From contig NC_079884.1 of NCBI RefSeq assembly GCF_029227915.1, positions 14,882,001 through 14,946,000 of the forward strand: a DNA stretch of 64,000 nucleotides, read 5' to 3'. The DNA is from Hydractinia symbiolongicarpus. Lineage: Eukaryota > Cnidaria > Hydrozoa > Anthoathecata > Hydractiniidae. Within the stretch, counting starts at the first letter, position 1; each line of letters starts with the position of its first letter. The notes below the pieces were generated by a model. The model ran no database searches, was not told the DNA's origin, and was given only the letters and a program-made list of their open reading frames with translations. Of the stretch, positions 44,641-55,692 are shown piece after piece. The position numbers and the translations under genes were made by a program.

Positions 44641-45085
44641 AATGCCGTCCTTAGCTCTTTTTAGTTCAATCCCATTTATTATCACCATTTTTAATATTGT
44701 TTAATATTGTTTCACAAGTTTCAAAACATTACCAGAGGTTGACAAAGGTCTTTTTATGAGCCTAGTTTCCATGCGTAAAACCATTATTATTAATTCAGAA
44801 AGTGTTTATAGTCCATACAAAACTCTACAAAGCTCTATTTCTTTACTTGTAGTTAACTTTTCTATGGTTGTACATATTAGTATTTTAAGGTTTTGGGCGA
44901 TCATTAAAAATAGATACTATATTTAATAAAGTTCATATAAGCTACTCTACAAAAAAATTTCATCTGCGAAGCCTGCTTGGTGTATAATCAAAAAAAGAAC
45001 GAAATATTATACATGTATTGAAATGACTCAAGTCCATTTAAACTTGCTGAAAATAAATTCAAGTACAACAGATGTAAAAAATTAC

Positions 45086-45153
45086 CACTTTAGTTACAAC
45101 ATTTGTTGTTGAATCAGCAATGGGCGACACTGCATCTTGCTCTGGCACTTCAC
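45086..45153 (-). CDS. Exon, 68 nt, leads into the repeat exons
   Basis: Bounded by TTTGTATTTTAG and AAAGTG|GTAATT. It enters in phase 1 and leaves in phase 0, the phase the repeat exons need. It encodes EVPEQDAVSPIADSTTNVVT plus Lys-Val. Both other frames contain stops, so the phase is fixed. Confidence 0.6.
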
Positions 45154-47210
45154 CTAAAATACAAAGGATACATTCTAATAAAATTTAAGTTAATGATATC
45201 ATTAATATAAATCAAAACTTTAAAATGTTTAAAAGTTTTGACCACACTTTGTAGGCATCAAAATGTCTATGTACTTAAGCAAAGGGGTAATAATAACAGT
45301 CCATTTTTTATATGATTGCCTATCAGATTAAAGAAATCCAAAGGTGAGAAGATGCTGGGTATAAATTATACAGCTTAAAAAGTTGTTTAAGGAGTCTTAA
45401 TAAAAATTTTTAAAACATTTTTTATTTTAAAATTCCAAATGTTTCCAATCAGAGATTTTTAGATATAAATTTTTTTTTTTATATCTTTATTTACAAATTA
45501 CTTTGCAGGAAAATGCTGCGAGAATTATAGCAAATGTTAAAAATTTTCTGTCATCACTAATTAATAATGGATATGCATTCAAACCAAATTCATCCAGAAG
45601 TAAATTAATTAACTTAAAAAAATTGGCACTCATTCTTTTGTTTCTGACCTTTTAAATCTTTGCTAAAAAGCCTTATAATTTGGAATCTGGTTTTTTTCCT
45701 AGCTATTTTATAATAATTATTATTTTAGGCCTATATATTTGGTTCATTAAATTTTTACCTCCATCCAGCCAAAGTAACAGGTTAAAACTACATTTTTTTC
45801 TGGCAGCTTTCTTTTCTTACCTTATTTTCCAATGCAGGAAAAAGCTTTGACATGGACAATTAAAGTTTTACACCTACTAGATTTTTTGATGAATGTGCTA
45901 AACTTATTTTTGTTTACTTTTTTGCTAGGCTAAAGCTTTTTTCTACAGGTTAAACATTGATATTATCTTATACATTAATGCCTCTGCATGAGCGGCACAA
46001 AAATCATCAATCACGTTTTTACGGCTCATGATTTTGCTCTTGCAAAATGGGAGTTTAGTTTATGTCAAAGCCTTATGGGGCTATAATGGTTAAACATAAT
46101 ACCCTTTTATCCGGGGTAGGTTATCAACAAAAAGAGAAATTTTGTACTCATTTTCTTCAAATTAATCATTAAAGAGTTATTTTAAGCAAAGCATGCCAAT
46201 GTTTACTAATCACAAGGTAAGTTCAAAGTTTGTTACTTCTTCTTTAGCTTCCATTTTTATGTTCTGGAACTGAGGTTGCTACTTTTATAAAAAAATCTAT
46301 CGCATTGGAATACAAAATTTTAAAAACACGAACTGTCCGGTTTAAAGAGTTGGTGTTGTTAGTTTTTTATAAAGAAGAGAAGACTTTTATCCAGAGAACG
46401 CTAGCTAGCTACCTACTGAGGAAGCTAAAAAAAGCAGCATGTTGTTTAGAGTATCTGGTAGAGAGATGAATTCACATGTGTTACGAATTTTTAGCTGTTT
46501 CAACTTTCAGATCTCAACTTTCCCTTAAAGGGATCCTGTGGTAAGTTAGACTTGATGGAAAGATTTTTATGAAAGATTCCCAATGACATATCCACTTTGT
46601 TTATATTGCTGTAAATATTCAAAAAGCTCTTTTTAAATATTTATTTTTCTTCTCACTCGACCACCATTTTCGACCTCTTTCTTAGTTAAAAATTTTTAAA
46701 CTAACTCCAGTTTGCATGTGACCAAATTCCTAAATTGATCTCTGTACGAATTCATTTTGGTTTTTGTTTTAAAAATATTTTAACATGATATACTAGCTTA
46801 GCTAGTGATAAAATGAAATTTGTAAAATTTACTGATCTATAGTCGTCGATATTATGCTCAAATGAGTATTTACAACTTCATTCCCAGGGTTTTATTATAT
46901 AAAACAAAGAATCAAATAATCCTTCGGGAAGAGGTCTCCTACGTTACTGAGTAGATGATATATGGATTAAACCCCTCCTAAATTAATTTTTCTTTTTACT
47001 GCAGAAAAGTATATTTATAATAAAAAAAGCAATAAAATAATAGGCAATAAATATTAAAATTAATTGCAGAACAAACAGAATTTAATTAAATAAATGACGG
47101 GGTGTTTTAATGATGCACTTGAAAATTATATTTCGCTAACAGTTTAATGTTCATGCATTGCTGTAGGAGGCAACTGCACTAAAATTTGGGAAAAACAATT
47201 ACTTTTTTTC
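45154..47210. other. AT-rich stretch without recognised feature
   Basis: Intron or upstream region of the minus-strand gene. No exon fits the required phase. A short ATG frame near 46,254 on the minus strand was rejected. Confidence 0.35.
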
Positions 47211-47219
47211 ATTGTTATA

Positions 47220-47450
47220 TCATTGGGGTCTTTTTTGGGCGTGTGATTGCATAAGTCCTAGAAACTTCTTATGTGCGATTTTAACATGGCAAGTAATTAC
47301 TGATGCGTGGGTATGTTTTGAAAATTTGTCAGTCATTATTTCGTCAAATACAGAGTGCCTCTCTAAAAAGTCTGTTGCTAACTTTAATTTGCCTTCGAAA
47401 ATAAATCCTTTTGAAATAAAACTCATACACAACCTGTGTCACAAATAGAA
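47220..47450 (-). pseudogene. Unassigned coding-like fragment
   Basis: A minus-strand frame of about 70 codons reads KLKLATDFLERHSVFDEIMT, then FSKHTHASVITCHVKIAHKK. The amino-acid use is unlike random AT-rich sequence. No splice sites or partner frames are convincing. It could be a piece of a transposase or domesticated gene. Confidence 0.3.
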
Positions 47451-48900
47451 AGTGCTTTGAAATAAAAATCATGCACATTTAATTTATTGTTTAATTGTAT
47501 AGCTATTTGAGAACATATGTTTTCTTTATGCATATTTTTATAAGAATATATTCTGAAAAAAAGGTTAGCAGTTAAGAATATCCTAAAAATATGTTCAATC
47601 TGGCTTGTTTGTTCTAAATATGAAAACTTGGATATTGCACATAATTTAATTAGAAGTTTACTACTTTACTTAGTTTACTTATTGCATATCAAGTAAACTG
47701 AACTTCTTTACATGTAGCAGAATTTGCCATTAGCTATAGCAAACTATGCAGGCTTTATTTTATTATCCTATTATATTAAGGTATTTATATTTTCAGGTCA
47801 TAATCATGCTAAGAATATATTAAGAATAATCAGGATAGTTGTCAAAAAGTTGAGAATATTGAGGCTGAAACGAAAAACACTATTCTTATATAAAAAAGCG
47901 TATTTCCTTTTTCCTAATGAAGAATTTATATAAACTGTAAACAGTAATTTTTCCGTTGTTACTGTTTTTAACACTACAGCGTGGGGTGATTCCGTGTTGT
48001 TGTCATTATTATAACATAACAAAAATCTAAACAAACTGAAATTAATGTTTACATCTGTTACGTCACGTTATTAAATTCGAAAACACTGCATTGTTGTCAG
48101 CCATCGCCCATTTGCACTGTTTTCTTGAAACAGTAAAAAGTTGACAATGATCTGAACTGTGATGCTCTGACTGACTATATTACGTTGCTACAGCTTTTGT
48201 TTATCTCTGTGTCCTATGAAAATATTTGTACAAAATTAGTGCACCATTTTTTTTTGTTTGTTTTTTATTTAGGTAAGTAGGTATATATTTTTCGCCATTA
48301 TATAAATATTACAGGTTAAGATTTATTTGAATATTTACAAACATGGCCAGAGCAAGTTGCCTTATCACCAAGCTCCGTTTTTTAAGTAAAAAGAAAGAGA
48401 GTGGGAATAATGATATAATATAGTAAAAAAATATTCTAACTATATTAACTAAAAAATGACTAGTATAAGCTACAAAGTCTATAGGGTGTATATCTAAAAA
48501 AAATTTACATTTTAATAAAATTTTTGGTACTTTATAACTATTTTTTGAAAATGTGTTGTATCTAAATTGAGTAGTACACAATTTTGGTGTTGCGTTTTGC
48601 TTCATCTTATACATAAACGGTAGAACTTGATGTATATTTAATTGATAGACATTTAAAGCCCTAATTTAAAGAAATTACTCTGTGTTGGTACAATCTGTCT
48701 TAACCAAAATTTATGCAACAAACACATGCTTCTGTTTATTATATATTTTTTTTAATTTATTTACATCATTACTTGCCCAACATGTTTACAATAATGACAA
48801 CAACTGTGTTTTAAAGAAAAATAAGCAATGAAGATTTAATTATCATTTGGCCTAATATAATATACGTTTTTAGATGTTTTATTCTCAAGAATATGTATGT
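47451..48900. other. AT-rich stretch without recognised feature
   Basis: No coding, repeat or RNA feature that I can support. Confidence 0.35.
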
Positions 48901-49118
48901 GTTTATTCCATGTTCATGATTCATCTAAAATTACTCCAAGGAATTTTATTGTTTTTTCTTACTTTATGTGTACGTCATTTATTTTAAGGAAAGGTAGTTG
49001 GAGTGGAATATCCTCAGTTTTAAACAGTTATAGAATAATACATATTCAGTTTTACTTATATTGAGTGGGAGTGTATTTGCTCCGTTTATTTGCTTCGTTT
49101 ATGCGCGCAAGTTCTTGA

Positions 49119-49565
49119 TTAAGAGATCTTTAATGTTATTATGGGAGTAAAAAAGATTAGGTTCGCCATCAAAGAGAATAAATTTTGGAAGAATTGTGTA
49201 AGTCGTTTATGTAAATCAAAAATAGTAACGGTCCGAGAATGGATCCTTGTGGAACACCACATTTTATTAGTTAATAGGGCGTTGTTATATCCTCGTATGC
49301 TATGCATTGTTTTCGGTTGGTCAAGTAATATGTAAACCATTAAGATTGTTGGCTCGCATACAGAAGATTTTAGTTTAGATAAAAGAATATTATGAATTAC
49401 AGTATCAAAAGCTTTTGGGAGATCAATGAATACCCCTAGTGTAAACAACCTTTGATTAAAGGATTCTGATAATTCACTTATCAATTCCATGACATTTTTT
49501 TGCACTAGATGGCAGTAGAAACAGTTATACATTATTCCGTCAAGAATTTTTGAAAAAGATGGCAA
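49119..49565 (-). pseudogene. LINE reverse transcriptase fragment (motif A region)
   Basis: A 148-codon open frame with GVFIDLPKAFDTVIHNILLS, the RT motif around the first catalytic Asp. Past residue 80 the frame loses similarity, and GVPQGS is not readable, so a frameshift follows. The 5' side is cut by the Penelope-like insertion at 49,575. Confidence 0.6.
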
Positions 49566-49841
49566 TACTGAAATTTACTAACCCGCATAAAAGAGCATAT
49601 AAGGTCAACAAGTCCTGTTGGTAGTCACTTTAAATCATGCAACATCGCACTCACAATGGATGACGTTTATTATACTTGTTTCATCAAGCAGATCGTCTCA
49701 TTATGTAATGGTGTTGGAATCGTTATATATTCGTGAAATTAAACCAACTTTGAACACAAAGGACAAATATAAAAGTCATACATTACTTACTAAAATATAA
49801 TGAACGACGTCTTCAGGGATGTTAGCCATGGCTTATTATAA

Positions 49842-49874
49842 TTGAATTTCCACGCCCCAAGGCGTAGGAAATTC
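49842..49874. repeat. Short inverted repeat
   Basis: GAATTTCCACGCC and GGCGTAGGAAATTC form arms around CCAA. It may be a terminal structure of a small element. Confidence 0.55.
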
Positions 49875-50029
49875 TTTAAAACCGTCGTTTTTTTCTTTTG
49901 GAGCATTTTTTGAGAAAAAATCGACCCTGGGATTTCACGTTCCTCTGAGAGGAGGATATTAATGGTATAACTGACTAACTAACTAACCCTGTCCCAAAAG
50001 GTCAATTGCAACGTCACAGATTTAAACTT

Positions 50030-50525
50030 CGTACCCAAGCTCCCTAAGTACTGGGAAGTCCTCTAAATGACGTTTCAGGCTAAAATTGGTATTTGTTTTC
50101 AACAAAATTTGGCAAAGTTAACAAAAAAAGTATACTGCACATAATGGTGAAATCATAATTTTGATTTTTGTCACCTAAATGTCATTTTAGGCCAAAATTG
50201 GTCCAAAAATTAAAAATACTTCATTTTTGACAAAATTTGGCATAGTTAACAAAAAAAGTATGCTGAACATAACGGTGAAATCATAATTTTGATTTTTGTC
50301 ACCTAAATCTCATTTTAGGCCAGAATAGGTACAAAAATTAAAACTACTTTATTTTCAATGAAATTTGGCAAAGTTAACAAAAAAGTATGCTGAACATAAT
50401 GGTGACATCAAAATTTTGATTTTTGTCAGCTAAATGCCATTTTAGGCCAAAATTAGTCCAAAAATTAAAACCACTTTATTTTCAGCCGGATTTGGCACAG
50501 TTAACAAATATAGTATGCTGAACAT
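50030..50525. repeat. Minisatellite, about 117-bp unit, four copies
   Basis: Each copy contains CATTTTAGGCCAAAATTGGT, AAATTTGGCAAAGTTAACAA and GTATGCTGAACATAATGGTG with a few substitutions. Copies degrade towards the right end. Confidence 0.85.
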
Positions 50526-50630
50526 GATGATGATACAAAAGTTTTATTGAAGATATTATTTCGGTTTGTCTGTTCAGTGTTCATATTACTGTGGAAAGTT
50601 TATTATTTCTTCAACATGATAGTTTAGTAG

Positions 50631-50665
50631 GCGACGTTTCGGGAGATGCTTCTCCCATCATCGGG
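50631..50665 (-). ncRNA. Hammerhead-ribozyme-like hairpin, Penelope type
   Basis: On the minus strand: CCGATGATG, then GGAGA-AGCA-TCTCC as a stem-loop, then CGAAACGTC. This matches the CUGAUGA / stem II / GAAA order of hammerheads, with a CCGATGA variant and one extra U before stem II. It lies just 3' of the GIY-YIG coding end, where Penelope-like elements carry it. Catalysis is doubtful because of the core changes. Confidence 0.4.
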
Positions 50666-50800
50666 CAAAGTAAAATGATGTTGAGCATGTATTTATATAA
50701 CTGCAGAGGATCGAAATTCATAAAAATTAACCAATCAGAAACGAGCTGATAATTACAGTTAATTACGGTAATTAACATTTTCGGACCTAGATGTAGGTAA

Positions 50801-50990
50801 CTACTTCTTCTGTAGGGCTGGTAACCAAATCTCAGGAAGTTGATACGAGATGCTGTTTATGTGTTTGTTACGTGCTACACTGTTGATGGTTTCTTTAATC
50901 TTCCTGGTCGTTGTTCTGGATTCTCTGTCAATGATTTTCTTCTCATCCGAATTAAACTGATGACTTCTGCTCCAGCTGTGGTTCGCAGGG
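50801..50990 (-). pseudogene. GIY-YIG endonuclease C-terminus of Penelope-like element
   Basis: A minus-strand frame with no ATG ends at TAG (50,801-50,803). It reads NHSWSRSHQFNSDEKKIIDR, then TRKIKETINSVARNKHINSI and QLPEIWLPALQ. The pattern His-x-Phe-Asn, Ile-Ile-Asp-Arg-Glu, Arg-Lys-Ile-Lys-Glu, Asn and Leu-Pro-x-Ile-Trp-x-Pro is the usual end of Penelope-like polyproteins after their nuclease domain. The fragment is 5'-truncated. Confidence 0.6.
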
Positions 50991-51066
50991 CTTCTTGTTG
51001 GTGTGCATATATTTTTTAATAAAACTGTTTTTAAACTATTATTAATTTGTTTTATACAGAAAGAAT

Positions 51067-51093
51067 CTGATGATGAGTTACAAAAACTCGAAA
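51067..51093 (+). ncRNA. Second hammerhead-like hairpin, opposite strand
   Basis: Plus strand: CTGATGA, T, then GAGTT-ACAAA-AACTC, then GAAA. The extra T before stem II is shared with the minus-strand copy. Stem I could form from AGAAT before and ATTCT after, with a very short stem III. Confidence 0.4.
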
Positions 51094-51900
51094 TATATTA
51101 TTCTATAAAATTGCGTTGGTCTTAAAATTTCCCGAATAAATAATTACGCCACAATGTTTTTACCTTTCAAAATACTGAAATAGGTCTATAATTAGTGACA
51201 TTGGAGTTTTTCTAGATTTAAATACTGTTATCACATCAGCATTTTTCAGTTGGCCTGGAAGCTGTTTATACTTTCAAACAAGACTAAAGACATAAAATAG
51301 ACATGGTTCAATAATGTCATAGACTCTTTATACAATATTTACACTAATGTAGACCCTGCGCTTTTGTTTGGTTGTAATGATCTGAAAGCACTCCGCATTT
51401 CCTCTCAGATAAGTTCAGATTCATTCATTAAATTATTGCAAGTATCTAAGTAGGAGCTGTGGCTTTTTGTACAAGATGGAATTTTGACAGCTAGCTTTTG
51501 TTCAACATTGATAAAAAAATTATTGAATTGTTAGCAATTTTAATGATAAGATGCTTTGAAATTTCTCAATGTTGTCTTTGGTAATATAGGGCGTAATTAT
51601 TTTTTTAATTACGCTCTAGGTTTTTTTAGAAATCCCTATTGATTTTGGTATTTGATCTGCATAATAAATCGTTTTGCTAACTTTTTAAGTTTTTCAGAAA
51701 TACTTTTTTTCTTTTTTTTTTCTTTCATTTTTTTTCATTTGAATAAGTTCTTTTCTTTAAAAATGCTTCATTAAGTAACTGCATTTTTTGTAGATGATTT
51801 AATAAGTCCTTTAGTAATCCCTGGGTTTTCTAAAGTACTTGTGTTTATACTTACCTTTTTCTTAGGAAATGAGATCTGATAAAGATTAATAAATATACAC

Positions 51901-52944
51901 AGAAAAACATACATAGTATGCACCATTTATATTCTCAAGTACACTAACCAGCTCCAAGTCGGCGACTGAAAGAGATTGTCAAAACTTTTTTATGAAACTT
52001 TCAGTGATCTTTTATTTAAAAATTGTTGGGGTAGATAAAATGTTAGTGAGAAACTTGTAAAAAAGTAAGAATGGTTGGGAAATGATTAGACACATCCTGA
52101 AATCTGTGTGTATACCCACTAAATTTTGCAAAAGTCTCTGATCACCGCTTCAAGCTGAACACAATGAAAGAAACAGCATCACAAACTTCTGACAAAAATG
52201 GTAACAGGCTATTCATATCGTTATTAAAATCTGTAACTATTCGCCTCCCTAGTTAACTAATTTTGTATTTTTTGTATAAACGTCTGCGGAAGAGGCAGTA
52301 TGCAATAGACAGAATAACCTTCAATTTATGTGTTGCAAATTGTGTGATTTGAAATTTTTGGGCAAAAAATAGAAATAATTGAAGTTTGTAATTTTACATT
52401 TTGTGATCAACTTTTGTTATGGAGGACAATATATGTAATATTACTAAAAAAATATTTTTGTATAACTAGATTTTACACTCTGTAAGCTATTTTTTTATAA
52501 ACATTTATGGGAGAGATTGGTACGAGCCCACAATAATGCAATTTATAAAAACTAGCAAGACCCAGAGTCAAAAGTTAGATGCAGCATTACAGAATAAATG
52601 TCCTGGTTTCATGGTTTGTTATTCCTTTTTTAGTGAAAAAAGTTCTCTCCCACATAAGACAAGCAGTCAACATCTATCTGAAACATCAAAAACTCCATTA
52701 GTAAAATCATAGTAGTCCTATCGTCATTATTGGGTCCCATGGCCTGATTTTGTGAATATCATCAATGCAATAACTTGAGTACAAATAGGATTATTAACTT
52801 GAAAGTATTTATGGGATGTAAAGGAATTAGCATAAAAAATAGCTTTGTATTAGTTATACTTCCCTGGTTTCAGAATTCAGAATTTTTGAGAAAATAATGG
52901 ACTTTGATCAAATAAAAAAATATAACAAAATGATTTTTTAAAAC
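51901..52944. other. AT-rich stretch without recognised feature
   Basis: No feature that I can support. Confidence 0.35.
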
Positions 52945-53050
52945 CCTGTGCATTTGCTAAGACATTTTCAGACCAAATCAGCTGGTCACTATCTTCTTTG
53001 GTCAAATTAAAGGGGCTACAAAAATCTCCGTCATGAACGTTACTCTCCAT
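52945..53050 (-). CDS. Candidate first coding exon of the minus-strand gene
   Basis: An ATG at 53,050 in a favourable context (GCGAGGATGG) opens MESNVHDGDFCSPFNLTKED, then SDQLIWSENVLANAQ, and could end at donor CACAGG|GTTTTA in phase 1. That is the phase required by the exon at 45,086-45,153. Upstream is a possible acceptor (ACCTTCATTCAG). The acidic composition fits the rest of the N-terminus. The donor is weak and the intron would be 7.8 kb, so this is tentative. Confidence 0.35.
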
Positions 53051-53360
53051 CCTCGCAAATTCTGAATGAAGGTGTGTAATAATTAGACAATTTAAAAAAA
53101 TTACATGCACTTTATGACTATATGAACACCCTAATTATAAATAATTACTTTTCTAAGATAGTTCAAAAAAGTTTTAAGGTTATTTAATTAGAAGGCTTGA
53201 CTTTTAATAGCATGGTAAGTGCTTAGATGAAATAAATTATTGATGTCAAATTAATTACGGAAATTTCCTCACATGTCTCATGAGATGTTTAAGATTATTT
53301 TAGTTGTTGCTTTATTTCACTGTTATTATCTTGACTTCTGTGTAATTCACTAAATTAAAA

Positions 53361-53432
53361 AATCAACAGCCTGTTTTGTAGCCTTTCAAAGCTGGGTTTA
53401 GCTTTAAAAGGCTACAAAACAGGCTGTTGATT
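53361..53432. repeat. Long near-perfect palindrome, about 33-bp arms
   Basis: AATCAACAGCCTGTTTTGTA is mirrored by TACAAAACAGGCTGTTGATT. The inner parts GCCTTTCAAAGCT and AGCTTTAAAAGGC also pair, with one mismatch. Confidence 0.9.
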
Positions 53433-54700
53433 CCATGATTCCATGACACAATATAAATAGGGCAGCCCTGTAAACTCACATTGGCATTCGGCATTGATTC
53501 AAGGACAGCTTTTTTATGCCACCCTATTTGTACCAAGGTTGGCATGGCAAGAAAATTTCCTTATGACATTTGTTATAGACAAAGGAGAACCACTTCACTC
53601 CATGTTAATCTGTTATGTAAAATCTTGGTTGTGTAATCTTTAATTGTAATTAGAAATACTATCCGGTGTCAATATAATAGACTTTTTGTGCTCATATTTT
53701 GGTGACTCATAAATAATATATTTACGAGTGTTTAAATGCACACATAAATATCCTTCCTACATTTGTTGTTATTGCCCTAGTTAGTGTACCATCTTACATA
53801 GGTTGCCTTTCTGGTCAGCAGTCTACTAGTATTTTAGCTGCAGTTGCCTCATGGTTTTCCTTTTCAGTTCTAGCAGTTTTTGTTCCTCCTCCCTCCCTGC
53901 GGCAGTCCTATCTATCTCTATGTTTTTACACATTTTACGTTGTGGCTTATGCTATTTTCTTCACATGTTTTTACCTTGATGCTTAATATTATATAATGTG
54001 TTCTACTTTTGTATTTGTATATATTTTCAGCTATTACTATATATATTTTGTAATTTTGTCTTATCTACAGCAATAGAACTGCACTCTACAAATATGGTTT
54101 TTTTGTGTGAGTTTAATTCCCTAAACATTTATAACTCTTGAGCATGGTTTTTTAAACTGCGATTTTTTCAGGGATGGTAAAATGAAAGTTTATTTGTTCA
54201 TACATCACTAAAAAGCATTTTTAAATACCTATCAAATGGTGTAAACATAATTTGAAATATTTTAACTTGTACAGAGACATTTTGAAACACACCCTGGCTT
54301 TAAAAAAGTGACTTCATTTACAAAACTTACTTCGTTTCCAACTCTCATTGGCTGTTCTTTAAAATGTATGTAAAAAAGATTTTTTAAATATTTTCCACAA
54401 ATTCCCCCTTTTTGATTTATTTTACTTTTTTCAAAAAAGCCAATTTTTAACTCAAACTTTCGTTTTGAAGAACAAAAATGACAACTATGACAATGATAAT
54501 AACAACACAAAGATGGCGACAAAAATGATGACAATAACAACGACGGCGAAAAAGACTTACAAAAGATTTTAAGAGTATTATAAGAATATGAAATGGTGGT
54601 TTAAAAAACTTTCGTCTTAAAGGTGTACAATTTAGAGAATCGTCTTACCTTTTTCGTCTATCTTTCAAATGAGAGAAATTTATTTTATTAAACTTAGTTA
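53433..54700. other. AT-rich stretch without recognised feature
   Basis: No feature that I can support. Confidence 0.35.
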
Positions 54701-54962
54701 ACTAGGCTATAAAAGAACCAATGCATAACATGTTGATATTAATATGTTGTCTCCATAATATAGACTGTAAACAATAGTAAATGTTCTTAGTGGGGCCTCA
54801 AGTGGTTGTGCAGTTGTGTTGATATCCAGTTGTGTTGTTGTGTTACAGATCAAGTTGTGTTGTTGTGTTCCTGCTGGTTGTGTTTGTGATACCGCTGAGT
54901 AATCAAGTGAGACAATCAAAGTAAGTCATTATTGTTACTTAACAAATGGTAGCAGAGGAATA
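54700..54962 (+). promoter_or_regulatory. Probable LTR end and primer-binding region of Copia-like element
   Basis: A GTTGTGTT-rich stretch ends in TACTTAACA and is followed by TGGTAGCAGAGG (54,947-54,958). This resembles the initiator-tRNA-Met primer-binding site of Copia-type elements. The gag ATG follows at 54,963. The LTR's 5' end and a second LTR were not found. Confidence 0.45.
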
Positions 54963-55692
54963 ATGGCTTCAAGAAAAGATTACAAGGCCCCGCCAACGTT
55001 AAGTGTGGACATTTCATATGAAAACTGGAAAAAGGAGATAAAAATTTGGCAAATTTTTACAAATGTTGATAAAAATAAACAGGCTGCTGCTATTTTTCTT
55101 ACACTTGAAGGTAAAGTTAGAGATGCAGTTCTTGAAATGAACATTGAGACTCTTAATGCAGATAATGGTGTTGATAAAGTAATAGAAACTCTTGACAGCT
55201 TATTTAAAAAAGACACGTTACAATTAGCTTTTACTAACTATGATAATTTTGCAAAATTTTGCAAAACTGAAGAAATGACAATGAAACAATATGTAATTGA
55301 GTTTGAACGCTTACACAACAAAGCTAAGCAATATGGCATGGAATTACCAGATGGAATTTTAGCATATAAACTTTTGGTAAATGCAAGACTACCTGAGCAA
55401 CAAGAACGACTGGTAAAAGCAACTATTACTGAACTCACATTTTCCGGAATGAAAAATCAACTGAAGAGGATCTTTGGTGATATAGTTAAACAAGATAGAG
55501 TCAATGTAAATGATATTAAGTTAGAACCGACTTATCATGGCAGTCATCAGTATTTTAGAGGAAGAGGAAGATACTTTTGAGGTGCGACCAACTACACAAG
55601 ACCTACTGCTGACAGAAATAGTAAAGATAATTGTCAAAGAAATCCTGTGGATATGAATGGAGAAGTATCGAGATGTAACATTTGTGGATCTT
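54963..55692 (+). pseudogene. Copia-like gag polyprotein, 3'-truncated
   Basis: An open frame of 205 codons from ATG 54,963: WKKEIKIWQIFTNVDKNKQA, AAIFLTLEGKVRDAVLEM, then MKQYVIEFERLHNKAKQYGM and LPDGILAYKLLVNARLPEQQ, the helical capsid pattern of UBN2-type (Copia) gag. A TGA at 55,578-55,580 ends the frame, but past it the same frame continues with TNYTRPTADRNSKDNCQRN and RCNICGS, the start of a CCHC zinc knuckle, until the sequence changes at about 55,692. The knuckle and all of pol are missing. The break coincides with the end of the inverted-repeat element. Confidence 0.65.

Larger units (their letters stand above)
49564..51181 (-). mobile_element. Penelope-like element fragment, inserted with 11-bp target duplication
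   Basis: AATACTGAAAT occurs at 49,564-49,574 and again at 51,171-51,181, exactly where the LINE is interrupted. The insert holds the C-terminal end of a GIY-YIG-type endonuclease on the minus strand and hammerhead-like hairpins at 50,631-50,665 (minus) and 51,067-51,093 (plus), in inverted orientation. Penelope-like elements typically have a GIY-YIG domain, hammerhead motifs and inverted or tandem partial copies. The hairpin and minisatellite at 49,842-50,525 may belong to it or be a further insertion. Confidence 0.55.
48930..51900 (-). mobile_element. CR1/Jockey-like LINE, degenerate, split by an insertion
   Basis: On the minus strand, 51,850-51,180 contains remnants typical of the region before and at the start of a LINE reverse transcriptase: an EEMRSAFRSLQPNKS-like stretch near 51,390, ADVITVFKSRKTP near 51,230 and RPISVF at about 51,190. 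The frame resumes at 49,563 with PSFSKILDGIMYNCF, FIDLPKAFDTVIHNILLSKL (RT motif A with its Asp) and further downstream sequence to about 48,930. Many stops are present. The 1.6-kb gap between the halves is a separate insertion. Confidence 0.65.
1638..53050 (-). other. Gene model: multi-exon RNF213-like gene (N-terminal part)
   Basis: This is the gene I infer across most of the window, assembled from exons with AG acceptors, GT donors and matching phases. From 5' to 3' on the minus strand: possibly 52,945-53,050; then 45,086-45,153; thirteen repeat exons (44,014 to 36,204); 35,964-36,020; 31,532-31,594; 27,538-27,709; 26,061-26,095; 25,463-25,546; 25,125-25,369; 24,897-24,989; 5,967-6,170; 5,070-5,269; 4,703-5,040; 4,303-4,559; 1,638-1,868. 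Phases agree at every one of these junctions, including non-zero ones. The N-terminal half is acidic and low-complexity; the C-terminal visible part contains a CBM20-like module. That order is known from RNF213 (mysterin), a giant cytosolic AAA/RING E3 ubiquitin ligase whose AAA and RING parts would lie left of this window. The chain could instead be two genes joined in error across the 18.7-kb intron. Confidence 0.5.

Noticed and set aside
46230-46260. Minus-strand ATG (MEAKEE...) as first exon of the host gene
   Set aside because: Its only plausible donor ends in phase 0, but the next exon (45,086-45,153) needs phase 1.
49590-50010. Separate small transposon between 49,590 and 50,010
   Set aside because: Only one short inverted repeat is visible and no flanking duplication, so it was left as part of the larger insertion.
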